Below, one piece after another: positions 1 through 8,137 of a stretch of 12,914 nucleotides of DNA. The stretch is from assembly GCA_025769875.1 (NCBI GenBank), contig JAGFNK010001215.1, positions 1 to 12,914 of the forward strand. Reading direction: 5' to 3'. The position numbers and the translations under genes were made by a program. Each line of letters opens with the position of its first letter. Position 1 is the first letter of the stretch. The stretch comes from Russula earlei (lineage: Eukaryota; Basidiomycota; Agaricomycetes; Russulales; Russulaceae). Below the pieces are notes generated by a model that saw only the letters and a program-made list of their open reading frames with translations, was not told where the DNA came from and made no database searches.

Positions 1-382
1 ATTTAGCAGTTCTCTTGTAGTATATAAGCGCTCAATAAAGTAGCGGACAGTCCTCAGACTGTCCATTTGTTTATGGCACTCTCCATCCCTGGGATACTCC
101 TTTAAGGACCATCCCCTTGTGACTATCCTGGCCTCTTCCCTGCGTGACTGCTCTACTCTCACAGTAACAATACCTCTCTGGTATTTGTTACTACTCTGGA
201 CTCTACTCCTTGCCCATGCGGTCTTGGACGTCTATCGACTCGACTTCGAGCTTATCCCTTGCTCTTGAACTGGATAGTTCAACAGTGAGTCTTGACAGTA
301 ACTAATTACTCCTTTAGTATTCGCTACAGGTTAGAACACTCCTTAATATAGTCTTCTACAATAAGACTGAGTATTCGCTACA
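1..382 (+). repeat. 5' LTR region of element A (partial)
   Basis: It ends with TATTCGCTACA directly before the primer-binding site. Positions 298-382 match 4823-4912 of the 3' LTR with one substitution (g317 versus a4842) and one 5-nt indel. Upstream of 298 the two LTRs do not match. Positions 1-297 instead contain their own TATA box (TATATAAG at 21-28) and a perfect 8-bp hairpin, GGACAGTC-ctca-GACTGTCC (45-64). This discordance means that 1-297 is either a later insertion in the LTR, the product of recombination with another LTR variant, or sequence that does not belong to the LTR. The left terminus of the element is not in the window. Confidence 0.7.
21..64 (+). promoter_or_regulatory. TATA box and start-site hairpin in the 5' LTR of A
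   Basis: TATATAAG at 21-28 is followed 16 nt later by a perfect 8-bp-stem, 4-nt-loop hairpin (45-64). The spacing resembles the TATA-to-hairpin arrangement in the 3' LTR of A (4736 to 4767), LTR B (about 7675 to 7709) and LTR C (about 7988 to 8017). Transcription would therefore start near the hairpin. The start site is inferred from spacing only. Confidence 0.45.
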
Positions 383-400
383 GATTATGAGACCTGAGCG
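383..400 (+). other. Primer-binding site of element A (initiator tRNA half-molecule type)
   Basis: GATTATGAGACCTGAGCG begins immediately after the LTR end. It contains TTATGAG, the complement of the CUCAUAA anticodon loop typical of eukaryotic initiator tRNA-Met, followed by what would pair with the 5' side of the anticodon stem. Drosophila copia is known to be primed by an initiator-tRNA 5' half cut in the anticodon loop, and the position and sequence here fit that mode rather than a TGG...-type site for an intact tRNA 3' end. The match to the host tRNA was not checked. Confidence 0.6.
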
Positions 401-463
401 TCTCTAGACAAAACAAGTCGACATCTAAACACACCCAGAACTAAGAACAAAACATCATAGCAA

Positions 464-3109
464 ATGAGTACCAGTACATCCCCGCCAAACAGTGGAAATG
501 CCCCTTCTGCAGGAGCCGTGAAAACTACCTCAAAGGCCAACTCGCACCACTATGACATGCCTTTCCTTGATGACGAAGGGACCAAGTTCCAGTTCTGGAA
601 GTTCCGCATCTGAACAGTTCTCAAAACTCAAGAACTCTGGACAGTAGTTGATGGGACCTACACCAAACCCAACCCAAGCAGCAACCCCACTGGCTCCGAA
701 GACTGGCTTTACCGAGACCGCGAGGCACATGCTCAAATATGCCTAATGCTAAAAAACGAGCCCCTGAACTCTGTCCTTGATGCCAAAACAGCCAAAGAAT
801 GCTGGGACAAGCTGTCAGCCCGCTATGAAGGCACTGGTGAACAAAGCATCACTCACCTCATAGAGGAGTTATTCCGAGGCACACTGTCCGAGGACGAACC
901 CGTTGAACCCCAACTCAACAGGCTGCTCCGCTGCTCACGAACGCTTGCCACACTCGGTTTCTCAATTGAGGACAAGCTCCTCGCGTACATCCTCCTTCAA
1001 ACACTCCCGGACTCCATGGCCACTCTTAAAACCATCCTTTGCACCACTAAAGTCTCCGAAATCTCCACTGATTTCATCAAATCCCAAATCATCAATGAAG
1101 AGCAACACCGCGTGAATGCTTCTGGAACAAGCGCCACCGCATTCTTCGCCAAAGCCGCTAAGAAAGCAAAGGGAAAAAATAAGCAAAAGGATAAGACTAA
1201 ACATTGCACTCACTGCAATATCCCTGGCCACGACGTAAAGGAATGCCAGAAATTGAAGAAGGAGCAAGCAAAGGCAGCCACACCTGCCTCCACTGCTGCG
1301 GTGACCTCCTCATCTGCAAAGGTTGCAGTTGCTGAGACAACCAGCGATGACGTTCAACTCTTCAGCGCAATCACCACAGACCCATCTTCCTGTCCCAATG
1401 CTGCATTCGCTCTCCGAGCACACACTATACAGCCCAGTCAGTATTGCTGGATAGTCGACTCTGGTGCATCACGCACCATGAGCTGTAACCGCGAGTGGTT
1501 CTCCACTTTCTCCACCCTCACACCACCAACGCGCATCACTCTGGGTGATGACAGTGTCATCCATGCCACTGGATTCGGGTGCATCCCTGTCCGCATGAAT
1601 GCAAACGGACACTGGCACAATGCCATACTCCACGACGTACTCTTTGTCCCAGAGCTAAACGGAAATTTGCTATCAGTTGCCCAACTCTCTCGGTGTGGCG
1701 CTGATATCCATTTCACTGGGAAAGGTTGTCAGCTATTCAACCAAAAGGGAATGCTCACCTGCAATGGGCAAATCCAGGGAAAACTCTATGTTATGAACAT
1801 GAGAACTGTCACCCCAGAAACAGCCCGGATCACACACGTCAAAAGCTTCCCAGCTGAGGGTGAAGACATGCAGTCCACAGATGAGACCGCCTTAATCGCG
1901 CGTTGCACAGCCTCCAAAGCTGACATCGACACCTGGCATCGTCGATTAGGCCACCTTAATGTCGACACTGTAGTGCGCATGGTCAGAAAAGGGATGGTGA
2001 AAGGAATGGAAATCTCAAACAGCGCACCTACCACACTCTGTGAGCCCTGCATCAAAGGCAAACAAACATGCCTTGACATCCAAAAGTCCACAGAAATGCG
2101 TGCCAACACAGTGCTTGGCCGCGTCTTCTCAGACGTCTGTGGAAAGATGCCAACATGCTCACACAAAGGCTTCGAGTATTTCATCACCTTCACAGACGAT
2201 AAATCTCAAAAAGTATTTGTCGAAGGGTTACACCACAAAAGTGACGTTGCACGCCACCTCAAAGCATTCATCGCGCACGCTGAACTGGAAACCGGCCACC
2301 GCATGAAAGTCCTTCGCAGTGATGGAGGAGGTGAATATATTGGCCATGAAGTCAAAAACCATCTGGAAAGCAAGGGGATCAGGCAAGAACTTACGATGCC
2401 AGACACCCCTCAGCACAATGGTGTTGCTGAACGCATGAACTGCACCTTACTTGACAAGGTCTGCACAATGCTGAGCGATGCTGGCCTACCAGAATCGTTC
2501 TGGTATGTCGCACTTCAACACGCTGCCCTTCTGCACAATGTCTCTCCAACACATGCACTTGGAGACATCACACCAGAAGAAGCCTGGAGCAGAAACAAAC
2601 CTGATGTTTCCCGCCTCCATGTTTTTGGCTCCCGCGCATTCGTACACATCCCGACCAAAAAACGTAGCAAATTGGCTGCAAAGTCATTAGTGTGCACGTT
2701 CCTTGGGTATGCCCAAAACCACAAAGCTTACCATCTGATACATCGACCTTCACACCGCTTCCTGGAGTCATGCGACGTCATCTTCGATGAAGGGGGCCCA
2801 GTCAAATCCTTTGAATGTGTTATCATCCAAACTGACGACATGGATGACATGGACACAGCAGATGAACCTATTATTACTCCACAAACTGAAACTCCCCTGT
2901 CCGAAGCTCTATCAGAAAGTGAAAGCAAAGTCGAAGAAACACTTACCATTCAACCCCCGGCTCCACCTGAGCCTATCTCTTCCCGTCCGAAACGCACACT
3001 CTGCGCACCGATCCGTGATGATGATCCACGCTACTCTGTAACCTCATATGGCTCACTGAAAGCGTCCTACAGAACATGCCAATGCAGCCCTAGACATCAC
3101 CATGAATGA
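464..3109 (+). pseudogene. Gag-protease-integrase part of element A (in-frame TGA)
   Basis: Encodes the structural protein, aspartic protease and integrase of the Copia polyprotein. The start is ATG 464, in frame with all that follows; TGA at 611-613 (codon 50) interrupts Gag, and the frame is then open to 3109. In order, counting from ATG 464: a Gag helical region (about 35-215); a CCHC zinc knuckle (C248, C251, H256, C261) after a lysine-rich stretch; the protease active site DSGA (332-335); the integrase zinc-binding HHCC (H492, H497, C526, C529); and the catalytic D557, D620 and E656, with 35 residues between the last two (D35E). An acidic, proline-rich linker follows. The frame closes at TGA 3107-3109 because of a shift before the reverse transcriptase. 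The TGA would block synthesis of everything downstream unless read through or reinitiated; the next in-frame ATG is 746. Confidence 0.92.
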
Positions 3110-4652
3110 CCCACGCACCTATGCTCAGGCCATGGCACGTCCGGACGCTGCTGAGTGGGAAGTGGCTTACGAGGAAGAAAGACGCTCATTCGAGCGCATG
3201 GGTGTATATGAAATCGCCCCACGTCCCAAAGACCGCAAGGTCGTTGGAAGTAAATGGGTATTCCACATCAAGCGGGGGCCCGATGGCTCCACCCAAAAAT
3301 ATAAGGCCCGCATCGTAGCGCAGGGCTTCACACAAGTCGAGGGGATCGACTATGACGAAACGTTCGCACCTGTTGCGAAATTCGCCTCCCTTCGTACTGT
3401 ACTTGCTCTTGCTGCTGAACGTGACCTAGAAGTCCACCAGATGGACGTTAAATCAGCATACCTCAATGGGGAACTAAAAGAAGAAATATTTATGGAACCC
3501 CCACCTGGTTTTGACATCCCCGAAGGCATGGTATTGCACCTCATCAAAGCCCTGTATGGCACCAAACAAGGTGGCTGTGTCTGGTACGAAGACATCCAAG
3601 GCAAACTCGGCTCCATGGGTTATCAACGCATGGAGGCCGACCACGCCATCTTCACACGCACACATGATGGAGACCTCTCCATCATCGCTTTATACGTTGA
3701 TGATATCATAATGGCATCTAAATCTATGGAAACCATCAACAAAGACAAATCAGCCCTGAAATGGCACTACGAGATCACCGACCTTGGTGACATCTCCTGG
3801 ATCTTGGGCATGCAAATCACACGGAATCGTGATGCTGGTTGGATGGCCCTCTCTCAAGAAAAATATATCAATGAAATCCTAGAGAAGTATGGCAAAGCTG
3901 ACGCGGGCCCCATCAGCACACCAACACTTGCGAACGAGCACCTAATGAAGCTCACCTCGCCTGAGATCAATGCCAAAACCTACCAAAGTGCTATTGGTGC
4001 ACTTATGTACCCAATGCTTGGTACACGTCCTGATCTTGCATACACTGTGGCAGCCCTTGGCCGACACGCTGCGAACCCGGGACCTGAACACCAGCACGCA
4101 CTTGATCGCGCATTTCGATACCTCCAAGCCACCAGCACTCACCAGCTTGTCTTTCAACGAGGAGTCCCTGGTGGCACCATTTTGCATGGTTTCGTCGATG
4201 CAGACTGGGCCAGTGATGTGAATGACCGCAAATCCACATCAGGCTTTGTATTCATGCTGGGAGGAGGAGCAATCAGCTGGAGTTCGAAAAAACAAAGCTC
4301 AGTTGCTCTTTCAAGCACTGAAGCCGAGTATATCACCGCCGCACATGCTACAAAAGAGTTAGTGTGGCTCAGACGCTTGCTGAGTGAACTAGGGACAAAC
4401 CTTCACTCTCCAACCACTCTTCATGTGGACAACCAGTCTGCAATAGCCATCGCACGGAACCCCAAGTTTCACGACAGGACCAAGCATATTGAAGTCCGAC
4501 ATCATTTTTTGCAGCACAAAGTTGAAAGCGAGGAGCTTTGCTTTCAGTACATCCCCACTGAGGACCAAACTGCTGATGTTTTGACCAAAGGACTTGCTCA
4601 AGAAAAGCATGAAAAGTTCTCCAGCGAGATGGGACTTTGCCACGCAGGCTGA
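3060..4652 (+). pseudogene. Reverse transcriptase-RNase H part of element A (+1 frame)
   Basis: C-terminal half of the Copia polyprotein, which copies element RNA into DNA. It lies in the +1 frame relative to integrase. The frame opens at 3060 after TGA 3057-3059, and recognisable Pol sequence is readable from about 3070, before the first ATG at 3102. So the switch must fall in the 47-nt overlap 3060-3106. Counting from ATG 3102: reverse transcriptase fingers and palm with D115 (QMDVKSAYLNG) and catalytic YVDD (198-201); RNase H with D366 (FVDADW), E407 (SSTEAEY) and D443 (HVDNQS); and the usual C-terminal DVLTKGL signature. All key residues are present. Related elements normally use one frame here, so a 1-nt indel is the simplest cause. 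Programmed +1 shifting (as Ty1 does, but between Gag and Pol) is less likely at this position. Confidence 0.92.
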
Positions 4653-4659
4653 GGGGGCA
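4651..4659 (+). other. Polypurine tract of element A
   Basis: GAGGGGGCA overlaps the stop codon (4650-4652) and lies immediately before the LTR start TGTTGG (4660). This is the usual place for priming of plus-strand DNA. Element B has the equivalent GAGGGGGTG at 7613-7621. Confidence 0.8.
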
Positions 4660-4766
4660 TGTTGGAGTTGTGGCTAGCCACAGCGTGACGAGTCAGTCAT
4701 GTGCTCACGTGGTGCATGACAAACAAGCACAAATGTATATAGTTTGTTTTACGGAATTTTCTCATC

Positions 4767-4793
4767 CCTCAGTCTTCTACAATAAGACTGAGG
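4767..4793 (+). other. Hairpin 1 of LTR A
   Basis: A 10-bp perfect stem, CCTCAGTCTT / AAGACTGAGG, with a 7-nt loop, about 26 nt after the TATA box. Its right arm runs into the putative 5' splice site (CTGAG|GTCAGT). A shorter second copy lies at 4880-4901. Confidence 0.75.
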
Positions 4794-4842
4794 TCAGTCA
4801 CACACTCATTTACTTCGCACACGTAACTAATTACTCCTTTAA
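4793..4842 (+). other. Putative 50-nt intron inside LTR A (3' site mutated)
   Basis: It starts GTCAGT, has a CTAAT branch-like motif at 4827-4831 and ends TTTAA. The corresponding 5' copy ends TTTAG (313-317), so the 3' LTR seems to have lost the splice acceptor by one substitution. The flanks AGTCTT...CTGAG (4771-4792) and TATTCGCTACA (4843-4853) are found again directly joined at 4880-4912, as a spliced product would be. Confidence 0.55.
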
Positions 4843-4879
4843 TATTCGCTACAGGTTAGAACACTCCTTAATACTGTAT

Positions 4880-4912
4880 AGTCTTCTACAATAAGACTGA
4901 GTATTCGCTACA
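4880..4912 (+). repeat. Joined (splice-like) copy of hairpin and exon 2 in LTR A
   Basis: 4880-4901 repeats 4771-4792 (22 nt), and 4902-4912 repeats 4843-4853 (11 nt). Both matches are perfect, with the 50-nt intron-like block absent between them. The same joined copy is in the 5' LTR at 350-382. Confidence 0.9.
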
Positions 4913-4914
4913 CC

Positions 4915-7614
4915 ACGACCCAAGAGCAACTCCGAGCCACCAATCTCAGAAATGGCTGGGTCCTCGACTCCGGAGCCTCAAGAATCATGACTCCCCACTC
5001 AAATTGGTTCACACATCTCACCCCGCTCGCATCACCCATTCAAGTCGCCTTAGGCGACGATAGCACAATAACCGCCACTGGAACCGGACAAGTGCTAGTC
5101 TGGATGCGCGCATGCGGCGTGTGGAGTACTGCGATACTCTGCGACGTCCTGCACGTACCGAACCTCAATGGAAACCTCTTATCGGTCTCTCACCTCACTC
5201 AACGTGGGGCAGAAGTGCGCTTCCAGGGGCAGACTTGTGGGATATACAATAAAGCAAACAAATTGATTTGTGAGGGAACATTACATGACAACTTATACAT
5301 TATGGCCATTGAAATGCCAACACTCGAGTCGGCGCGCACAACAATGCCACACCAGCCTCTCGCAGAAGGTGGCCACAAAACCGAAGCCACGCTTACCGCG
5401 TGCACGATGATCTTCCGGGCCTCCTCGGACACATGCTCCAAACAGGTTGCGACCCGGACAGACGATAAACCACAGGAACGTGCTGGCGGGCTGAAGCACA
5501 AATCAGAAGCGCCCCAGCACCTCCAACCGCACACTGCGCGCGTTGAGCCCACAACCGGCCAATGCTTGAAGACCCTCCGATTAGATGGAGGGGGCGATCA
5601 CACCGGGCGAGAAGCACAAGCATCCCTAGCTGAAAGGGGATGCATGCATCAAATTAACACCCCAGGTACGCCACAACACATCAAAGTCGCAAAACGCGCG
5701 ACCCGGACACCTCTTAATAGGGTCCGGGCGATGCATACAGACACAAAACCATCCACGCGTGCCTTGGATGACTTGACGCTTGAAGAGGCATGGAGCAGGG
5801 ACAACCCCAACCCCTCTCAGCCGCACGTCCTCAGAACGCGCGTGAATGCACACGCCCCAGAGAAGAGACCCACCATGCTGACCCGAAGGTTGCTGGTGCA
5901 CACGTTCCCGGGCCACGCATATCACCAGCAGGCATACAAGCCTGCACATCTCCCCACCCCCCGCACCCTTCAACCCCGTGCCGTCATATCCGACGAAGGG
6001 GGCCCCACATCGCCCATCAAGCGTGTGATCCTTGAATTCAACAACGCAGTCGAAAGAGTCGAAAAAGGGGAAATGAGAGTGAAGTTGAGGGGGCGGCAAA
6101 GACAGGACCAGTGGACAACGCAGAACAACCACTGCATGCAAAGCCACAAGGCATCGGAGCAGAGGACCCCCTGCCCGCTCAGCCTGAAACAGGCAGACAA
6201 TGCGGAGCAGGCGCTGCGCACCGAACCGCAGGGCGTCATAGTGGATGCGATTCCACCTGCTCAGCCTGAAACACCACAAAGTCAGCTCACAATTCACAAG
6301 GCAGAAGACTCACCTGCGCAATCCGCCACGGGACCACCAAAGCGCATCACACGCACGCTCACACCCGACCAAGGCGACGAAGCGGAGGAGCCGGATGAAG
6401 TGGAAGCAGAAATGGCACCGCACGCCGAACTGCAGAGCATCGTAGTGGACGCGACTCCACCTGCCCAACCTGAAATGGCACAAAGTCAACCCACAATACA
6501 TGAAAGTGGGAACGCACCTGTGCAGCCTGCAACCAGACAACTGAAACGCACCACGCGTGCGCCCACACCTGACCATAGTGATGAAGCACAGGAACTGGAC
6601 CAAGTGGAAGCGGACAAGGCATTGCATGCCAAACCGCAAACCACCAATCCCATGTCCTACGCCGAGACGATCGCCCGGACAGGCACCACTGAATGGGTAA
6701 AGGCACACAAAGTCGAGAAACGTGTGTCCGAAAACACTAGAGTCCTCAAAAGCGTGCCGCGTCCGAAGAACGGAGATGCAGCGGGCAAGCGAATAGACCT
6801 CCTAAATGGAAAGGGGGTCAAATCAAAATACTCAAACATACAAGGCCCGCGTCATCACGCAGGGACTCACCCAAGTCGAGGGAAACAATCCCAACGACAT
6901 CGTGCCGCCAGAGAACTGGCACTCCCTTGCAACACCCTGGGCCTCACCGCAGAATGAAGTCAAGAAGTCCATCAGATGGACATCAAGTCCACCTACCTAG
7001 ACGGAGAGCAGATGGACAAGATCTTCATGGAAATGTGCCCAGGGAATCACCACCAATACATGCACGACCGCGCAACCCAGTACGCCCGAGGTACGAGCAG
7101 CCACCGCCCGACCTTCCAGCGCGACTCCGGCATCCAGCCGATCTTGGTCGGACACGTCGACCCCGACTGGACCAGCAAAGCCCATTCTGGACTTCATCTT
7201 CATGTTGACAGGCAGAGCCATAAACTGGAGCTGAAAGAAGCAAACCCCGGTTGCACTCTTGAGCACCGAGGTGGAGCACACCACAGGCGCATGCACCGCC
7301 GAGGAAGCCGCCAGGCTGAGGCAACCACTCGCCAGATTGGGCCAAGAGACCCATCTCCTCACAATCCCTCATGTTCATGTCGACAACCAGCCGACCATTG
7401 CCATTACCAGGAACCCCGAGTTCCACAACTGCACCAGAACACACTGAGGTGTGACACCATTATCTTGCAGCAGAATGTCAACTTGCAGGGGACCAATCTT
7501 GCCTACACTCCATCAGAAGAGCCAGTAGCCAATGTATTGAAAAAGGGTCCCAGCTGCGAGAAGCGCAAAGGTCTCGCGACGGAAAGGGGAGAGAACGCGC
7601 GCCACTCAGGCTGA
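4915..7614 (+). pseudogene. Broken protease-integrase-RT-RNase H of element B
   Basis: One frame stays open from the A junction to 6957 (about 680 codons), yet the protein is crippled. Seen in order: protease DSGA (4966-4977); flap and pre-integrase region; a deletion removing the integrase HHCC zinc motif and the first catalytic Asp (resuming around TDDK, about 5458); the second catalytic Asp kept (RLDGGG, 5584-5586); a Lys (5692-5694) where the catalytic Glu belongs; a linker containing a 204-nt tandem duplication (6220-6627); and an N-terminal RT remnant. The frame then shifts (about 6830), giving KARVITQGLTQVEG and later QMDIKSTYLDGE (about 6973-7010). A large deletion removes the RT palm with YVDD and joins to RNase H (VDPDW, about 7158; HVDNQ, about 7375), which is itself split between two frames. 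It ends at TGA 7612-7614. It cannot encode working enzymes. Confidence 0.9.
6220..6627 (+). repeat. Tandem duplication, 204-nt period, in the B integrase-RT linker
   Basis: Unit 1 (6220-6423) and unit 2 (6424-6627) encode two diverged copies of a 68-residue proline- and acid-rich segment, each with a VDA-PPAQPE core and a later TPD--DEA core. A third unit begins and stops at 6628 (AKPQT). The period is a multiple of three, so the frame is kept. Element A has no matching duplication in its linker. Confidence 0.85.
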
Positions 7615-7735
7615 GGGGGTGTGTTGGATGTGCAGCCGCTAAGTGCCGCGCGAACGGACAACCGGACCGTACGTGTAAATAATTCGAATTTAGTTATCGT
7701 TCGTTTTCCCTCAGTCTTTTACACACAAGACTGAG

Positions 7736-7785
7736 GTCAGTACTACAATTTCTTTACACTCCTTTAAAGCTAATACTGTACATAG
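7736..7785 (+). other. Putative 50-nt intron inside LTR B
   Basis: GTCAGT at the left, branch-like CTAAT at 7770-7774, CATAG at the right: a complete set of fungal splice signals. The flanks (7712-7735 and 7786-7799) recur perfectly joined at 7821-7858, without these 50 nt. Confidence 0.6.
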
Positions 7786-7820
7786 CTCTTATTCTATAGG
7801 TTAGCACACTTACCTGAATA

Positions 7821-7858
7821 CAGTCTTTTACACACAAGACTGAGCTCTTATTCTATAG
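7821..7858 (+). repeat. Joined (splice-like) copy of hairpin and exon 2 in LTR B
   Basis: 7821-7844 repeats 7712-7735 (24 nt), and 7845-7858 (CTCTTATTCTATAG) repeats 7786-7799. All 38 nt are identical, with the junction exactly at CTGAG|CTCTT. Confidence 0.92.
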
Positions 7859-8050
7859 CTCCAACAATTTACAACAAATTAGTGCCTAGCCTAATTAACT
7901 AGTCTGGATGTCTATTGGCTCGATCATTGTCCCGTTTCTTGCATACCCTTCATCCGTGGAGTTATAGAATCCACACCTGATTCCTACTTATACGAGTAGA
8001 CAAAATAGTTACCTTCCCTCAGTGATCGCTTACGCGCGCGAGTCACTGAG

Positions 8051-8106
8051 GTATGTTCTTTTAGCTACCCTTTTCTTACATTCCATAAGAGCTCATACCT
8101 GGATAG
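8051..8106 (+). other. Putative 56-nt intron inside LTR C
   Basis: It begins GTATGT (a near-ideal fungal 5' splice site), has branch-like CTCAT at 8092-8096 and ends GATAG. The flanks 8019-8050 and 8107-8126 recur joined at 8138-8189 with perfect identity. Confidence 0.62.
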
Positions 8107-8137
8107 CACAGTCACTGCTTATTCAGGTAATATATCT

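Larger units (their letters stand above)
1..4912 (+). mobile_element. Ty1/Copia LTR retrotransposon A (left end cut by window)
   Basis: A nearly full-length Copia element. The order is LTR end (up to 382), primer-binding site (383-400), gag start (464), zinc knuckle, protease, integrase, reverse transcriptase, RNase H, polypurine tract (4651-4659) and 3' LTR (4660-4912). Integrase lying before reverse transcriptase defines the Copia order. It is inserted in the protease-coding region of the related element B: the sequence right of 4912 continues directly into B's protease frame. The expected 5-bp target duplication would be CCACG (4913-4917), and its partner lies left of the window. Two coding lesions (a TGA at 611 and a frameshift near 3060-3106) make this copy non-autonomous unless one is bypassed. 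All catalytic motifs are otherwise present, so it is much younger than B. Confidence 0.93.
4660..4912 (+). repeat. 3' LTR of element A, 253 bp
   Basis: Bounded by TGTTGG (4660) and CTACA (4912), giving TGT...ACA ends; the right boundary is set by loss of identity with the 5' copy. It contains a CACGTG box (about 4707), TATATA (4736-4741), hairpin 1 (4767-4793), an intron-like block (4793-4842), short exon 2 (4843-4854), and a second hairpin plus exon 2 already joined (4880-4912). See the separate entries. Confidence 0.88.
4913..7866 (+). mobile_element. Decayed Ty1/Copia element B, interrupted by A (right part only)
   Basis: An older relative of A. The part seen runs from just before the protease active site to the end of the 3' LTR; the gag half and 5' LTR should lie to the left of A, outside the window. 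It has lost the integrase N-terminus, an integrase catalytic residue and the reverse transcriptase core, and it shifts frame several times near the end. Its LTR (7622-7866) and polypurine tract are well preserved. Confidence 0.88.
7622..7866 (+). repeat. 3' LTR of element B, 245 bp
   Basis: Perfect 7-bp terminal inverted repeats, TGTTGGA (7622-7628) and TCCAACA (7860-7866), following polypurine tract GAGGGGGTG (7613-7621). Internally it has a TATA-like GTAAATAATT (about 7675), hairpin 1 (CCTCAGTCTT / AAGACTGAGG, 7709-7736, 8-nt loop), an intron-like block (7736-7785), exon 2 (7786-7799), and the joined hairpin plus exon 2 (7821-7858). The 5 bp after it, ATTTA (7867-7871), would be the target duplication; its partner is outside the window. 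Confidence 0.9.

Noticed and set aside
1787..2193. Minus-strand frames within gag-pol of A
   Set aside because: Antisense shadows of the integrase-coding region, without domains.
4855..4879. A second intron between exon 2 and the joined copy (GTTAGA…AG; also GTTAGC… in B, GTAATA… in C)
   Set aside because: The blocks are about 26, 24 and 15 nt, too short for spliceosomal introns; more likely the tail of the unspliced repeat.
5626..6708. Long minus-strand open frames (223, 132 and 115 codons) opposite element B
   Set aside because: They lie antisense to recognisable Pol sequence in a GC-rich stretch; their composition is that of shadow frames.
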